NCBI GenBank assembly: GCA_020746105.1
Contig: CM036617.1
Coordinates: 157,736,912-157,800,911, forward strand
DNA from: Trogon surrucura
Taxonomy: Eukaryota; Chordata; Aves; Trogoniformes; Trogonidae
Direction: 5' to 3'
Length of the DNA stretch: 64,000 bases
Of this stretch, positions 39,009-53,589 are shown piece by piece (within the stretch, counting starts at the first letter, position 1; each line of letters opens with the position of its first letter). The position numbers and the translations under genes were made by a program. The notes under the pieces were generated by a model that was not told the origin of the DNA, made no database searches, and saw nothing but the letters and a program-made list of their open reading frames with translations.

Positions 39009-41387
39009 AATGCAGGATGTCGTCCCAGTTGCAGAGTGGATGGGCTTGACAACCTAAAGCAAAGGCTACAAGCAAAGCAATCCCTACCATCAGTCCACTG
39101 GGGCAACCAGTGCTATTGCTGGCCCATGACAATCACAAGCTACCTGTAGGGTAAGCTCACATCCAAACTTATGACACACCAAAGGCCCGGTAGTAGCTGC
39201 CAGAATGTCTACTTTCACCACCATGTGACAAATCACCCCTTCTTTCACTTCTTCTCTGAGCTAGCAGCAGGCTTACAAGCATTTACTGTGTAAAAACTAT
39301 AAATTCACACCTTAGCTTATAGTGCAGCAATGTGTCTCAATGCCCATACTCCAGGAGATACACAAAGCAAATAAGCTTTGATCTTTGCTTCAGTAATAAA
39401 AAACAGCAGTGGAAGAATAATATATATAGACACTGAAAAATTTTTCTGACCCCCCCTCCCTTCCACCACACAGCAAGACAAGTAGGATACATGACAGGCT
39501 ACGGTACATCTCTTGAAGGTACCCAGACACTTTCATAGCAGGCTCAGAAACAGAATTTATTGGCATCCCTGAATCATGAGACTCCGATGGCAACAGGAAT
39601 GGCTGAAATGGGTATTTTTTTTGCCCTGTAGTCAGGATTCCATCTACATTTCATGGAAAAATGCCCCACATGCTGCTTTTCTTTGTCTTTTGGTCACATC
39701 ATTACATTCTCCTTTTACAGCCTTTAAAATCACATCTCCAGGCCCTGATCTCTGGGCATCTCTACATAGTGTCCTTAGAGGGATGGGTCTGGCATAGCCT
39801 GATGCTTTCTGAGACCTATGGCCTAGCCAAATTTCACATCTGATCAGAAACCTGTGACAGTGGAACCATTATTGCATTGATGAAAACCAGTAATTCTTCC
39901 TACATCCCTTTTGCCAGCATCCTCAACTAACACTGACTTTATTAGACTTTCCTCACTGAGCAGTCAGATTCAAAGCTCATGAAAGTAATTTTTCCATTAA
40001 TATTATGCTATTTGGAATCAGGCCTTTAATAACTAAATAGGCATCCTTCATGTGGTTGGCCACATTGTTTGGTACTAGCTACCACTGGTCAGCGAAGCAG
40101 TCATGCTGGAAATGCTTTTAAATATTAAAAATACATTAAGATGGGCACTCAATAGAGAAAATTAAACGAAGCAATGAATTATATAAATAAGAGAGAGTGC
40201 TATACCAAGAGGCAGGTAGAGAACACTTACTGTCAGCCTGAACTGAACAGACAGAGACATTAGCCTTATATCGACAGTTCCAAGGGGTTAAATACACTTT
40301 TGTGCCATTAGAAACACAGATTTCTACCTCGGGTTGTAAAATATTATTTGGCATGAACTCAGATCCTACACCATGAATTTACAGCATTAATAAGAAAACC
40401 CATGAAACAAAATTATTAGTTACATCACAGTCTACTGCGTCTTCCAAAGTTAGTGCAATACAAACATTTGAGGTCCTCATTGTTTGCTCCTCTTAAGCAT
40501 TCTTCACATTCTGCCTTTGACAGCAATTAGATTAGACAAAGCCAAATATTATAGGGGAAAAAGGCAAAATATTTACATATGTATCCGCCTGCCCTGACAG
40601 CGTGATGGGCTTCTGTGTGAGTCTGCACCATCTGGGCACCAAATGTATGCCCAGAATTAAAGTTTCTAACCAAGAACAGTATTTGAAAAAAGACAGCTAG
40701 TGTGCAAATAGCTTTAAAAAAAAGCCCCAAATCACAACCTTGCCTTCCCTTTTGTTCAGCTGCTTTCATTGATCAAAAGCACTGGCAAGAAAATGGAAAA
40801 TGCTTATTTGTCACAAAATAATCTTTAAGTTATCAGATACCTGCCCAGAGAAGAGATTTATATAGAATTGCAGAAAAGGACACTGAGCCAAGACTCAAAA
40901 TAAAAGCATGCAGAAGGAAGGAAGGAAAAAATCCTCTTCCATTTGCTATAATTTCTGCTACAATCAGAAGAAAGCACCTCCTCTTACACCAAAGAGTCTA
41001 ATTTCTAGCAAGGTCCATCAAACTTTTTATTCTTACTGCAGATACTGTGAGTGGTAATGCAGCAAGTTGTCCGCTATCTTGTATCATGAAAGACTAAAGC
41101 AGAAAGAGAGGTTATGGTCTGATTTCAGGTCATCACTTCACCATATGTATAATTTCGGGCTTGTACTTACATCCTCTTGGTTTTAATGAGACTTAAGTAC
41201 ACGTTTAAAGGCTGTCTAGAACTAAGAGTGCAAGTGCAGTGGCAATGCTCCAATGGCAGCTGAAGTACAGACAGATTTGAATGGTAAATTCCACTACAAT
41301 CTCCTTCCCAGCCACACAATGTATTTCAACACTCTTCCCACTTCTAAATAACATGCTGTTAGCCAATAAGCATGATTTTTTCGGGCT

Positions 41388-41828
41388 GCAAAAAATTATC
41401 AAAGGGCTGGAGCACCTCTCCTATGAGGACAAGCTGAGAGTTGAGGTTTTTCAGCCTGGAGAAGAGAAGGCTCTGGGGAGACCTTATAGCGGTCTTCCAG
41501 TACCTGAAGGGGCCTACAGGAAAGCTGGGGAATAACTGCTTACAAGGGCATGTAGTGACAGGACGAGGGGCAATGGTTTTAAACTGGAGCAAGGTAGATT
41601 TAAACTAGATATCAGGAAGAAGTTCTTCACTATGAGGGTGGTGAAATACTGGCACAGGTTGCCCAGAGAGGTGGTGGAGGCTCCATCCCTGAAGACAATC
41701 AAGATCAGGTTGAATGGAGCTTTGAGCAGCATGATCTAGTTACAGATGTTCCTGCTCACTGCAGGGGTGTTGGACTAGATGGTTTTTAAAAGTCCCTCCC
41801 AGCCCAATGCATAGTATGATTCTATGAC
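41388..41828 (+). mobile_element. CR1 LINE 3' part, older subfamily
   Basis: The start resembles a CR1 ORF2 stretch: KGLEHLSYEDKL, with GLEHLSYED aligning to VEHLPYEER of the copy at 57.9 kb. It continues through QVAQRG-type DNA (TTGCCCAGAGAGGTGGTGGAGG) to a 3' UTR ending ATGATTCTATGACTC. The frame is interrupted early (around 41440 and at 41535), so no ORF2 product survives. The tail is of the ATTCTATGA type rather than ATTCTGTGA, which points to a subfamily different from the copies at 27.7 and 57.9 kb. Confidence 0.92.
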
Positions 41829-44496
41829 TCAAATCAAGAGTTTATAGGGACCAGAAAAAGTGCTCTTCAGTATACATGGTGAGATCCATTCTCCTTTTCC
41901 TTTACTTGTCTACCAAGTACCAGGGCTGGCCACTGCATGCATTCAACAGGGCTGAGCGTAGTACAGAGCACTTGTCCCTGGGCACTGCTCCAGCTGCCTG
42001 TCTTACACAGGGAAACAGACCCCTAGGACAGCCAGAGACACTGCTCCTGAATTTTCACCCTTCTCTGAAGTATTAAGCATAGATTCACTGCTAGAAAGGG
42101 TAAAAGTCTAATTAATTTTTTGTTACAGGTCTCAAAAATACTTCAGTCTACGCCAAGTTACTGGGCTCAATAAAGGGATAAATGAGTGAAATGTAGTGGT
42201 GTTATGATAGACTAGAGGTCAGCCCACATGAGTTAATGAGGCCTTTTGGCTTCAGGCTATTAAACACTCCTGTGAAGGCTGAGTTTAATACACTCAGGAG
42301 AATGCAGTTCGGAGTGTTTTAGAGCTGCCTTCTGTTAGCTTCCAGCACTATGATTACTTCAGACTCTAGAACAGCAGCAAGTGCTGGTGAGAGCATGCAG
42401 CTGTCTTCATCCACTGACAGGAGAGGCAGGCAGGATCACACTGGGAACCTCAAGCTTTTCATGGCCCAGACTGCTAAGGTTTGTGATCACTTGGCATTTA
42501 AATATGAGCCATTTACTTAAATCTGCTCTTACAGGTGCAGAAGAGTCACCCTGTTGAGTTAATGCAACTGTATCAGTAAATATTTGGCTTTTGGAACTCA
42601 GAAAAAGGCTTTCATTAACCTGGATCTGCCAATATAAGTAAGAAAAGGATGAGCTTATAGCATGACAATTTCGTACTTCATGATGTTTCTCTACTTGTCC
42701 CACACAGAAGAGAACTAGGTTCAATACTGCCAAACACCAGTTCCTGGAGGACCCTGGGAGACCAGAGTCAGTGACTGCAGCAAGGATCAGAACTACTGAT
42801 CTCTTGGAAAGTCCTCTCAGAAAAACCATAAGAAATCCTCACCTCCAAGTGAATGAATAGCTATGTTCACTCCAGTCTTTGGGGTGAGAAAGGATGCAAG
42901 AGTATAAAAGAAAAAAAACAAAGCAAACAAAAAAAAACACTGCAGAAAGAACAAACGCAACTGCAGCTGAGCTCTGCACTTCACTCAAATAACTGGGTAC
43001 AGCATTTATAGGGTAAAGCAGTAAGTGGGATTTTTCACCTATGCAGCTGCCAGGTGTTCTAGCTGGCCACAAGAAACACGAAACAATCACAGAGCTGCTC
43101 CATTGCCAGATGTGGTATATTCCATGTTTCTCCAATCAAAGGGAAATAAATGGTTGCTGAAAAGCCTAAAGAAAAGTGGCCGATATCTTCAAAAAGAGTG
43201 CTAGGGGAGGGATCAGCAGGAAGATGCAACCACAGCCATGCAAAGAAAAACTCTGCCATACCATTCCTACATAAGCACAGATGCTCAGAGGGGGTTTGGC
43301 AGCTCTAACTCTATGGCAATGCCCTGCTTCATGTAAGTTCAGGTGCCAAGTAAAATTGCAACAAGGAAACAGGAGATAGCTTCATCCAGGGCAGGTAACT
43401 ATTCATGGCATCAAATGTGCAACTGTTCTTACTGGTCTACTTGCCTGCTCACTTCCCCTCTCACATCCGCTGAGCATTGCTCCATCCTATCACTTTATTA
43501 CTACATAATACTTCCCCCTCTCTCCATTACAAAGAAAATCCTTACACTGTACTACAGCAGGAATATTGCCTGGATACATTGTGTGATTCTTTTCTATGCA
43601 TTTTTCAAATCTATCCCAATATCCTGAAGTTAGTTCAGCTGCGAAGGAAACTCAGCTCCCATTGCATTGCTATGGCTGTGAACGTTACCCTGGGAGAGTC
43701 CCCAAATTGGTAATGCACAGGTGAGTGAGCCAGTCTCTCACTCTCAACTGAACGGGGTTAAAGATGAGCCAAAAGAAAGGTTATACTGTTGGTTTGCATA
43801 CTGTATTTGTCTGGTGGGTAAACAGACAACATCTAGAACTTTTGGGCCAGTGTACTTCATCACCAAGCTCCTGCCTGCCTCCTTTATAGATAATAATATT
43901 TCAACCCTTTCAAACTGCTCCAAGAAACAGATTTTTTTTACTCATGATTAATTTAAGAAATATAATGAAAATTCAAAATGGTATTGACCAGGGTATTGGC
44001 CATATCAGTCTTACAAGTCGGATTTCATAAGTGCCCAGAGGCATTTGCTCTACAAGGTCAGCATGACTTTTGCAAAGGTGGTTATTGAGTTTCAGGAATT
44101 TACACTGTTGCTGTGATCACATATTTTAGTCTTCTGCAAAATACAGAACAGCTCATCTGAGAGCTGGCAACAGAAAGTAGTCCTTCAGATGGTCTTTCAC
44201 GAAACTGGCAATCTGTGAGAGCACTTAGATAAGTGTCAGTAATGTCACTTCAGATCCAGCTCAAAATGGCACACAGAAGAGTTACTTGCACAGGTTATAC
44301 GACTATACTCCCCTCCTGCCAGCGAGGGCTACAAGATATCATATTTTTTCCCCTCAACTTGCAGGGCTGCAGCGTGGAGCCATCCTTAATGTTTAGGTAC
44401 AGATTATCCTGTGAGCAAGGTACCTTTGGTAGCTGGAGCACTCACAGCTACATGAAAGAATTTCTCCCACTCTAAAACTCTGCAGCAATCCTTGAA

Positions 44497-44528
44497 TCAG
44501 GAATCTCAGCAGTCAGGAATCTCAGGCA
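44497..44528 (+). repeat. Direct duplication, 16-bp period
   Basis: TCAGGAATCTCAGCAG (44497-44512) is followed directly by TCAGGAATCTCAGGCA, almost identical. It is a short replication-slippage-type duplication. Confidence 0.86.
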
Positions 44529-45804
44529 GAAGCAAGGAGCCAGCAGCCCACTTGCTCTGGATGAGTTAATGGTGTGGCCGTTCCAGATATCACAAGTGAG
44601 CCCTGACAAAACAGCCACCTTGCTTTCTGTATCGTGCAGAGATCTGAAACCAGGTGGTACTCATCCTTCTCTTGTAGTATGTATGTTGATTTCTAAGAAG
44701 GATCCAGCTGTACAGCTAATATTTGGTTTACCATGTTTCCTGACACGGCTTTTGATACGACGAGCTTCCCTGAAAAGACTGACATAGATGTTCTGAGCCT
44801 TTGCTACCTCCAGGCAGGTTTTCTTTCTTCTGTGTCATAGACACTTTTGGATGAACTATTCGTAGCAAGCAATTTATTCCACAAAATTTACCCTTTGTGC
44901 TACCTCTAATTTTTACAAATCTGTTTGAGAATTACTACACAAACATTTCCTAGTAATAGGAATCTTAGCCTCTGGCTTGCAAACTGCACTCACTACATGT
45001 ATTTGCTATTCATAATGAGAAACTGCCTTCAGAGTGAAAGATTGCCTTAATCCCGTGGTTTGGTTACTGTTCCCTCATTGGGTGACTATATCTGTACTAA
45101 GCAGACAGAAGATGTAGGTTGGTCATTTAGCCTCTAATTGTTTCACATTATCTTCAGAAAATCTGTGGAGCTGAGAAAATTTATAGTTTTCTCTTAGCAT
45201 AACATTTCAGTAAGGTTTCCAGGGGCTATAATCACAGTTTGGGCTAGAATCAGATTACGCAAAGCAACTGTATGTGGCGTACAGATCTATTAATGCCTTA
45301 AAAGTCTTGTCTTCCTCGGAAAAGCTCCTCGTTAAATCCTGCTAGCATTTTATGCAGCCTCCTAACCAGCCAGGGCCATTCAGGCTGGTGCAACTTAAGA
45401 ATTATCGCCATCAGCTCTGTGTGCTGCCCTCAGTCTCTTAAACCATTTCATAAGAATCATCAGGACTCATCTGGATGTACCTTAATAGAAGCAAGGTGGT
45501 TGTTGCAGCTTCAGCATGTATTAACCAGTTAAACTAAACCCTGGAGGAAGGTAGGATGAGAAACGAGGCTCTGTCTTGACCAGACAGAACTGCAATCAAA
45601 TATGCTCACCAGTTAATGAACTCATAATGAGTAACTATCTTCTTCATGAAGGTAGAAACTTCATTAGAAAGTATTGCAACACACTTAACAGGATTATTTT
45701 ATCACCTCTGGAGTAATACTAACCATTAAAGTACTCGTTATGTATTTGTGGTCCATCTATAAATACACTAAAGCCAAAAATGTAGGAATATGATGCTTCT
45801 GCAT

Positions 45805-46075
45805 TGATTGTAGAATTACTTATGTTAGAAGGGTCCTCTAGATGTCAACTGGCCCAGTTGCCTGCTCAAAGGAGGAACATCTCAAAGTTAAAAACAAACT
45901 CAAAGACAGTTCATGTTGCTCAGGGTCTTGCTCACTCAAGTTTTAAATATCACCAAGAACGGAGGTGCACAACATCTTTGAGCACCTGTTCCAACATCTC
46001 ACCACCTTCATTAAGAGTTTTTTTTTCCCCTAATACCTAATCATAATTTCCTTTGGTGCCACATGAATATCTTGA
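45805..46075 (-). mobile_element. Old, diverged CR1 LINE 3' end
   Basis: On the plus strand the order TAGAATTACTTATGTTAGAAG, GGTCCTCTAGATGTCA, CCTGCTCAAAGGAGGA, CATGTTGCTCAGGGTCTTG, AAGTTTTAAATATCACCAAG and CACCACCTTCATTAAGAG follows the CR1 3' end read backwards, element by element. Divergence is clearly higher than in the other copies, so this is an older insertion. It carries no open frame and is in the sense orientation relative to the host gene. Confidence 0.83.
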
Positions 46076-47254
46076 ATACTAGAATACTGAAGAGTAAAGG
46101 TCTAAAAATCTAGGAAAAATATGCAAATAACAGCACCTTAATCAACATGTCTGATGAATATTCATTATCTTATGCACACAAATAGAAACCAATGTTCTAA
46201 TTAATGGAGCTCAAGATAGATTTTTCAGCTGTAGCATGGGCCAAATTTTTATAACAGGATATCATATTTGCTCCTGCCTGGTTCTGGCATCATCCTGAAT
46301 TGAGGTTCATCTTGGCCTGCCAGCAGATCTTGCTGCTCCTTGTCCCAGACAAGGTGAAACAACTGCTGGTACTTGCTGCAGGTTGCAGTCTCCCTTCACT
46401 TCACAGGCTGGCGTTTGTGTCTTTAGGGTTTAAAACTAAGTTGCTAGCTCCTAGCCGCTACCTCTAGTAGAGGTGCACTATCAACTTTTAACCACCATTT
46501 GCAGGTTCGTGTAAAGGCTAGAGAGCGGAATGTGATACGGTCCCCTCCCCCACTTACGCACCCATGTAAGGGTCACATATTGGGAGAGACAATGAACGTG
46601 TCTACGGTAGCACTGAGCATGTATCAGGAGTGCCCTTTTGAAAATTACCTCCTGCTCACCTCTGGTTACCATACTTTGGTACATAGCACAATATGCTCTA
46701 AGAACATGCCAACTACGTTCCTCACACACAAAGCTAAGTTGGAAAGTAAGCTAGTGGGAATTCAACGAACTGCACAAGAGCAGAGCCAGTCTGAAGCAAC
46801 ATCCCCTCCCTGAAAACACACACAAAGTGAATATTAGGTCCTAAGCATAAATTGTTTCTTACAAATCCAAGTCCACTTTACACGCGATTTACAGATGTAG
46901 ATCTAAGCCGTCCTGCATTTCTGCAGTTAGAATCATTCTAGTAAGGACTGCCAAAGGAAATTCAGCCCTGAGTGACCATAGCTCTAGGAAAGCCATGCGG
47001 AAGGATGCCTTATCCACCCAGATGGTTGATCTCCAAGACTAGTAAAGCACATGGAGCAGCCACCACAACTCGAATAGTACCACAGCAAGAAGCACAGGTC
47101 TGCAGTCAAGTCCTGTAGAGCCACACTCATCACCGATATGCTCATATCGGTCATGTTCACAAATACAGGTGGGCAAATAGTTAATAGTGTGTGTTTGGGG
47201 TTCAAAGGCCAACTTTAAAAATCGGGGGATGGGGGGGACACTGATACAACCAGG

Positions 47255-47273
47255 AAAAAAAAAAAAAAAAAAA
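47255..47273 (+). repeat. Poly-A run of 19
   Basis: An A19 tract follows GATACAACCAGG; a G-rich stretch (GGGGGATGGGGGGG, 47224-47237) lies just upstream. It is not clearly the tail of a retroposed copy, because no processed gene is seen next to it. Confidence 0.85.
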
Positions 47274-48288
47274 GAGAAATTCAGATAAACTGAAAAATTT
47301 TGTACAGCCATGAAACTGTATTCATCTGTAACATGACACCTTTAAAGAATGAGTTAAGAAAATGTATTTCAATTGGAAGTCTGAAAAACCTATTTTGAGA
47401 ATTCTAAAACACTGACATTATTCTTAATTTCATAGGGTTGTGGGTTTTTTCCAGCTGAAACTATCAGCCATATTAGATCAAGTTTCAGGAGTGGTTCTGC
47501 TCCATTACAAGCTCTTTGCTCCAGATCCAATTTTCTGCTTGAAAAAAAATAACATTTTGCTAACTGTACTTACTATAAACATGCTTACAAGCACACAAGG
47601 CACCTATATCTTCTCTATTGGGTAAAATGCAGAGTCTGTTAGGCTGCCAGTGGCAAAGGGATATTTCAATAGCCAGAACTCTATAGTATCACCTAAACCT
47701 GCCTTTTACATCTAGATGACTTTACCAACCACCAGAAAATGTAACGATCACAGAACTATAGCAAAACATACTCAGAAGGTAACAGCATCCTCTGTTTTAC
47801 CTGAGGGAAAAGCTTGCTTGTATTCACCAACTGACAGCCACTGAATGGATAAGGCATTTATAAGATAAATATTACTTTGTCCCTGAAATGGCACATACCC
47901 AGCAAATACATTAACAGAACATATGGCTTAAAGATTTTCAGTGGGAAGGAGAACAAAGGTTTTTTCGGAGTGACAAGCGGAACCTTCCTGCTCTTTTTTC
48001 CTCCCATTTTTCTTTTACAGCTCATCTCACTTGATTTCCAAATAAAGGTTCTCTCGGATCTTCTAGCTCAGTAAAACTTGTTTGAAAATGCTCAACCAGT
48101 AAAGAAGTCTTGTAAAAAAAACTTTGAAAACATAACAGAGGGATAGGTGAAAGGACGCAACATACTGTACTATCCGTACAGAAAGGGAGTAGCAGATGAC
48201 AGTATGGCATTCCACCCTTCCCAGGTCATCTGGGATGAAAACCTGCAAGCTCACTTCCAGCACTGATCCGTTGGATCTCTAGAGATTT

Positions 48289-48304
48289 GGGGGGGGGGGG
48301 GGGG
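48289..48304 (+). repeat. Homopolymer run of 16 G
   Basis: Sixteen consecutive G follow AGAGATTT. It is a quadruplex-capable tract with unstable length, 5.3 kb from the C23 run and of opposite strand bias. Confidence 0.9.
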
Positions 48305-49567
48305 AATCATACAAAGTGCACATGAAAAGGAAGCAACCCATGAAGCTTATCTGGGTGTCCAGACACACACAACAGCTTTGTCATGTGTGGGCTCTATGGT
48401 GGCCGGATTCCACACAGAGATTCGCAAGTATTTCAGACTGAAACACCTATATTTCAACTTCAAGTTCTGTTTCCACAATAAAACATCTGAATTTCCTTTT
48501 CAACCATTATGAGTACAGATACAGGTGCAGATGCCTGTTCATGCACTGAGCAGACAGCAACATTTTCAGAGTAGGGGAAAAAGAAAGTGCCTGAACAGCT
48601 TTTGTCAGGCCTATTCCCCACATGCTCTCTGGATATCCCAGCAAATAGCAGCTTGCTTAAAGCGGCCAGCTGGCAAAAGATAAATATTCCACCCATGATG
48701 AGAAAAGAATCCAAGTATGAGACCAAAAGCTGAATTTGCATTGGAAAGTGATGAGCTCACACTTTCTCTCCAGGGACCAAGGAAAGAGGGTTGGCAAGGA
48801 AGCTGGAGCAAGAGGATGGTTATGAAACACCTTTTTTTCCTTCAGTTATTAATAACAGTCTCTGAGCCACACGGTACTTGAGAGGAGGAGAACATCTCCT
48901 TGCTTCTATTAATCTTTTTGTCCACCTATTTGCGTTGGGCTGGCCACAGGGGAAAGGCAAGCAGAGCACAAATGAAAAGTTAAGGAGGTTAAAAGGGCTG
49001 AAAAATATTTGCTCCTGCTTGTTTGGAAGGAGAAAGTAAATGATCAATAAAAAGTCACTGAGATGGCAATTACCAGTAAAAAACTCACTGATGACCCAAT
49101 AGCTCATGGAACAAGGAATTACCTCAGCATTGCTGTCAAACCAAAGAAAAAGCACAGCAAAGGCTCTGCCATGGCCAAGTTTCTTCTGTACAAACGCACA
49201 TGTTCTGATCCTCATAGAAAGATACTCCCATGAAGCCTGGTATTTACTGAACCAGCTTTGAAACCTATTTGAAAGGGATGTCTGGGAAGCAGTCCCAGAT
49301 TGCCAAGAAGTCTTATCAGTGGACCCATCCTTATTTTCTAATTCTGCTGAGGGTCTGTGATCGAATGCAGAGAAGTCAAGGATGCCTATCTCTGTACCTT
49401 GGAGAGCTATTTTATATGCTGCTTTACAACATGCATGTGCCTTTCTATACACATTTACTCCTCTTTCCTTCTTAAAGTGGGAGGACCACAAGTCCTTCTC
49501 TGTATCTCCATTCTGTTAGTTTACAGCTAGCTCCACAAACTGCTGAGCTGGAGAAAGCTCTTCGCTT

Positions 49568-49602
49568 TCTTGTAGCACTTCAAGTTCTTGTAGCACTTCA
49601 AC
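49568..49602 (+). repeat. Direct duplication, 18-bp period
   Basis: TTCTTGTAGCACTTCAA occurs twice in succession, with CTTGTAGCACTT beginning at 49569 and again at 49587. It is a simple local duplication. Confidence 0.87.
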
Positions 49603-52600
49603 CTTGTGTTTAAACAGCAGAAGTAACAACATGACAGAGAATCACTCATATGCTTTACATCCCATATTAGGGAACTTAAGCTGAGACCTAACACAGACTA
49701 ATCTCCCAGAAGGTCCCACTTGAAGGCTCAGCCTCATGGAGCACCTAGAGCAGTCTCTTAAGTCCTTTCATTTAGGTGATGTTCTTATGTGGGCTATGCA
49801 ACATATCCATGCGACACTACTTTCATGCAGGTTTTAGCTGAGATGTGTGGGAGGGCGACTTTCACAACTTTCACTCAAACATCAGTTGCGGTGAGGAAAA
49901 AAGGAGAGAGAAGGATAAAGTTCTTGGCAGGGGTCATATATTAGGGATTCGCAGGAACCAAACTAAGGAGACCAATTTTTAGAAGATATTTTTCCCCTAT
50001 CTCAAGGATCAACATATAGTCAAAAACATTTTGTTTGCACGCTGAAGTTAAGATGTGGTTTCCTAACTCATATAATAATACACAAGAGGTTAATTTGCTT
50101 GCCTTAAACTTTGGAAAATATAACACCCTGGTTTGCACATTTTAAACAAAAGGCAACTTATGAGAAATCACAGTATATGAAAGGACTGTAGTTTCAGAAA
50201 ATAACTACCAGCAGACAGTTAGCCCAGCAAAGAAATCAGTGAGGAAGGAACCCAGCATCAGCTTTTCAGCAAGACTGGGTTTTTGCCCCCCATGAGAATA
50301 CTGCAGCATGGATAGACTAGAGAGGGTGTAGCCTGCCATGTCCATACACTGTTCTCTCAATCTACTGTGCACTGAGCTTGTAAACCTCCTTTGCTGATAA
50401 GACAGGTTATCTCTATCCATCAAGAGCTCTACTTAAAAACTATGCAAACAGAAGATTTTGAACATATCCTCTGTTTGGTGGAAAGATTCCTTTCCAAAGT
50501 ACATCCTTATCTTCCGGATTCCCAAAGATTCACCAGCCTTTTTTTATGCTGTTCCAATTCTAGTCATTTTAAATAACTTTCAGGGTACTGTGGTTGAAGA
50601 AAGACACTTCCAAGGAATCACTTCATACACAAAAAACGTATTTCCCTGGCAAGGATACCCAGCAATTATTAAATGCAAGTGCAGTGTAAAGCTGATAGTG
50701 AAGATCACCCCTAAGTAAGTAGAGTTTCCTCTGCAAGTTCATAGTGTCTCTTGCCCCATAGACTCTACCAGCTGAATATCTACTCGAATCACACATCCCA
50801 ATGGACAAAAGCTACTGAAACTACCTTGAAATAAATCGGGGCCATTTACTGGCAAGTAGAGAGCACTAAATTATAAAGATAGTATATATAACGACTCTTT
50901 CGAAGCAAGGAATAGTTTCATGTTGACCATTCTCTTCCCCTGTAAAGTCATTCCCTGGGTTGTCCTTGTTCAAATTCTTCATTAGCTGGTGAGACGCCAC
51001 CACTAAATTACAAGGATGCTCCATCTTTCTTTGCAAAGGAGTATACATTCAGAGGGACAAAAGATTTCACAGCTGACTGCCGATTCCTTGCACGGCTGTT
51101 TGCTGCACTGTTGTACCTGGACTTACTATCGTACTTGGTGGCTTGAATCAAATAAAGGCCATAAGAAATTAAAGGTTGTGCAGATATTTTAAAAGTGGTC
51201 CTTGAATAGTCAAACAAACTGAAAGATACAACTAGAGAAAAAGGCAGAAGATGATGTCAGTAAGAAGACTAGACAACTGTACTGCAAAATCCAAGATGAG
51301 CTAAAGTACAATTTGATCACTCTAAAACCTATGAAACACAGATACTGTTAATCTCTCTGCAGCTGTCTGAAATCATAAATGGTTTCTCCCTTACAGAATG
51401 AAATGACTCTTGAAGGAGTATTCGAAATAGAAAAGGTTGGTGGATGTGATCAAAAAATATTTTTCCAATTGACTGGACTCTGCCCTTACTTATCCAGTGA
51501 CGAGTTTTGTAATACCATCTTATGCCCTTGTGTCCAGAATGCTTTGACATTGAGTGCCTCTTCACAAATGCTGCAATAATTCACTTTTGGTGCTAGCATC
51601 AAGTTCTGGTTGCACTCAAGTGTACTTAAGTCAACAACTTCAGGCTAGAATCTCAGCATTTCTGCAGACACTCTGCACCAAATAAGCAACACATTTCAGA
51701 GTGTCTGAAAAAAACTGAAAAGATAAATACCCTTGTATGGGGGCAAAAGGGACCAGAAACTGAGAAGGGACCAATTTATCTCCAGCCCCAGTCCTCACTT
51801 TGCTTATTCCCAACACGAAACCGGGAGGACCAGAGTATGCTAATAGTTGCCAGATACAGGAAAGTGAGAAGTGAGAAGACCTATCCCCAGTATGCTCTTC
51901 AACTAGGAATTAAATTACTCTAGCTAAATCCCAAAGGCATCTAGTATCCAAATACATTAGTTAAGATTCATGGTATCTCTTTTCTTTTAAGACATGTATA
52001 AGATGTGCCAATTAACACAGAAAACGGCAGAAGCCAGCCCAGCTTATGTAACAGGGCAATAAAACAGAGTAGAAAAAACCCAATTAGCTCTAGCATTTAT
52101 TACCTTTCTTACGTGGCAAAGAAAGTTGCAGGTTGCTGTAAAAACACATGACCCTAGTTTAAGCCAGAGGTGGTGTATATTTAAATGGAGAAAGACTATT
52201 GTGGGATAAGAATTTTTCATCCAGTAGCCGCATGTCTACTGCTGAGTTGGTGCATATTGGGGAGTAGCCTGGGCTTTTGCTGCCTCTGTTGGGCTTGGGT
52301 TTTGTTTTGCAGGAAGAAGTAGATGTTGCTTTGATTTGAGAGAGTGTTGTGGTAAGATGTATCCTTGCCTATAACATCCTCTTGTCATTTGCAAAAGTAA
52401 TCTAACCACTTCTTGCATCTTCCTGTCTGAAATCTCAAATCAAATTAGAGGGTCACAGTACAAAATTGTCCCACTCATGGCAACTTCGGATGTTCCGGCC
52501 AGCGCAAGCAAGACTAAACACATCTGCTGCCTGTGAAGAAGGATTCATAGCTTGAAAGACATGATTCAAAATGTACAGAGCACCATTAATTAGTGTAAGT

Positions 52601-53589
52601 CTACTGATGGCAGTGATAAGCATTATCTAAAAGATAAGCACCGCACATCTAGAAACATCTGTCACTATCCATCTTGTCCCACCACCTCTCTGCCCAAAAG
52701 AATCCTACTGGGGCTTATAAGTCCAAGTGTTATTCAGAACTTTACAAGTCAAGAACCTGCTTTATGACCCTCATTCTTACAGGGGAAGGGTTAACCGTAC
52801 CCAGAAAGATCCAGCACCATATATGGGACCAGAGAAAGAACCACTTGCAAGGTACAGAACACTCCCTTTAGCTCCACACCGGCATTTCACCAGTTTTGTT
52901 CACTGCTTCACATCTAGAGGGTTGGGGCTATGGAAACAGGCATTTACTCAGACACTGTCAGCTCAGGATTTATTTTCTTTTAGTCTTTACTCCTGGTCTG
53001 AGCTGTAATAAATGTCTGTGTCTCAGTAGCATCTGATTAACACCCAACAGGACAGAGATGCTCTTGAGGCAGAATGCTGTACAAATATCGTGAGCAGAAT
53101 CCGTACCCAGAAAGACTTGCTGTTCTTCTGTTTTGTACCTTCCCGTCCCCATCTATTTACTCATTTTGTTCAACATGGAAGGATAAGTCTTGAACTACAA
53201 TGTTTGATTTTAGAAATTATTAACTCTATGATTCAACATGCTATGTCCTTCTGGACTCACATTTTTATCTGTACAATTAATTGTAAATCCAAGTTTATTA
53301 TAGACCACTGCATTCTACTAATGCTTTACTTTCTATTTGAAGTACCACTCTAACAATACCTTGCACACTGTATTTCTTAATAACATTTCAAAGCATTTAA
53401 CAAAGACAGTATGCTGCACCGCTTTAAGTTATATACTGTTCTCCAAAAAGAGTCAAATGTTCCGTTTCTTACCTTTGTACACTGACTTGTGGACAGTACA
53501 GACAAACCTCTTCGTAACAGGTCTAAATGCGGGCATTACTCCATCATTCTATTAACTATACGTTATTTAAGAGACCGCAGATCTCTATT

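Noticed and set aside
45100-45190. Possible third MIR-like fragment (GGTTGGTCATTTAGCCTC)
   Set aside because: Only one short block resembles the MIR core and the flanks do not follow its order.
47224-47273. G-rich stretch followed by A19, as a possible processed pseudogene tail
   Set aside because: No gene-like sequence precedes the A-run on either strand and no target duplication was seen.
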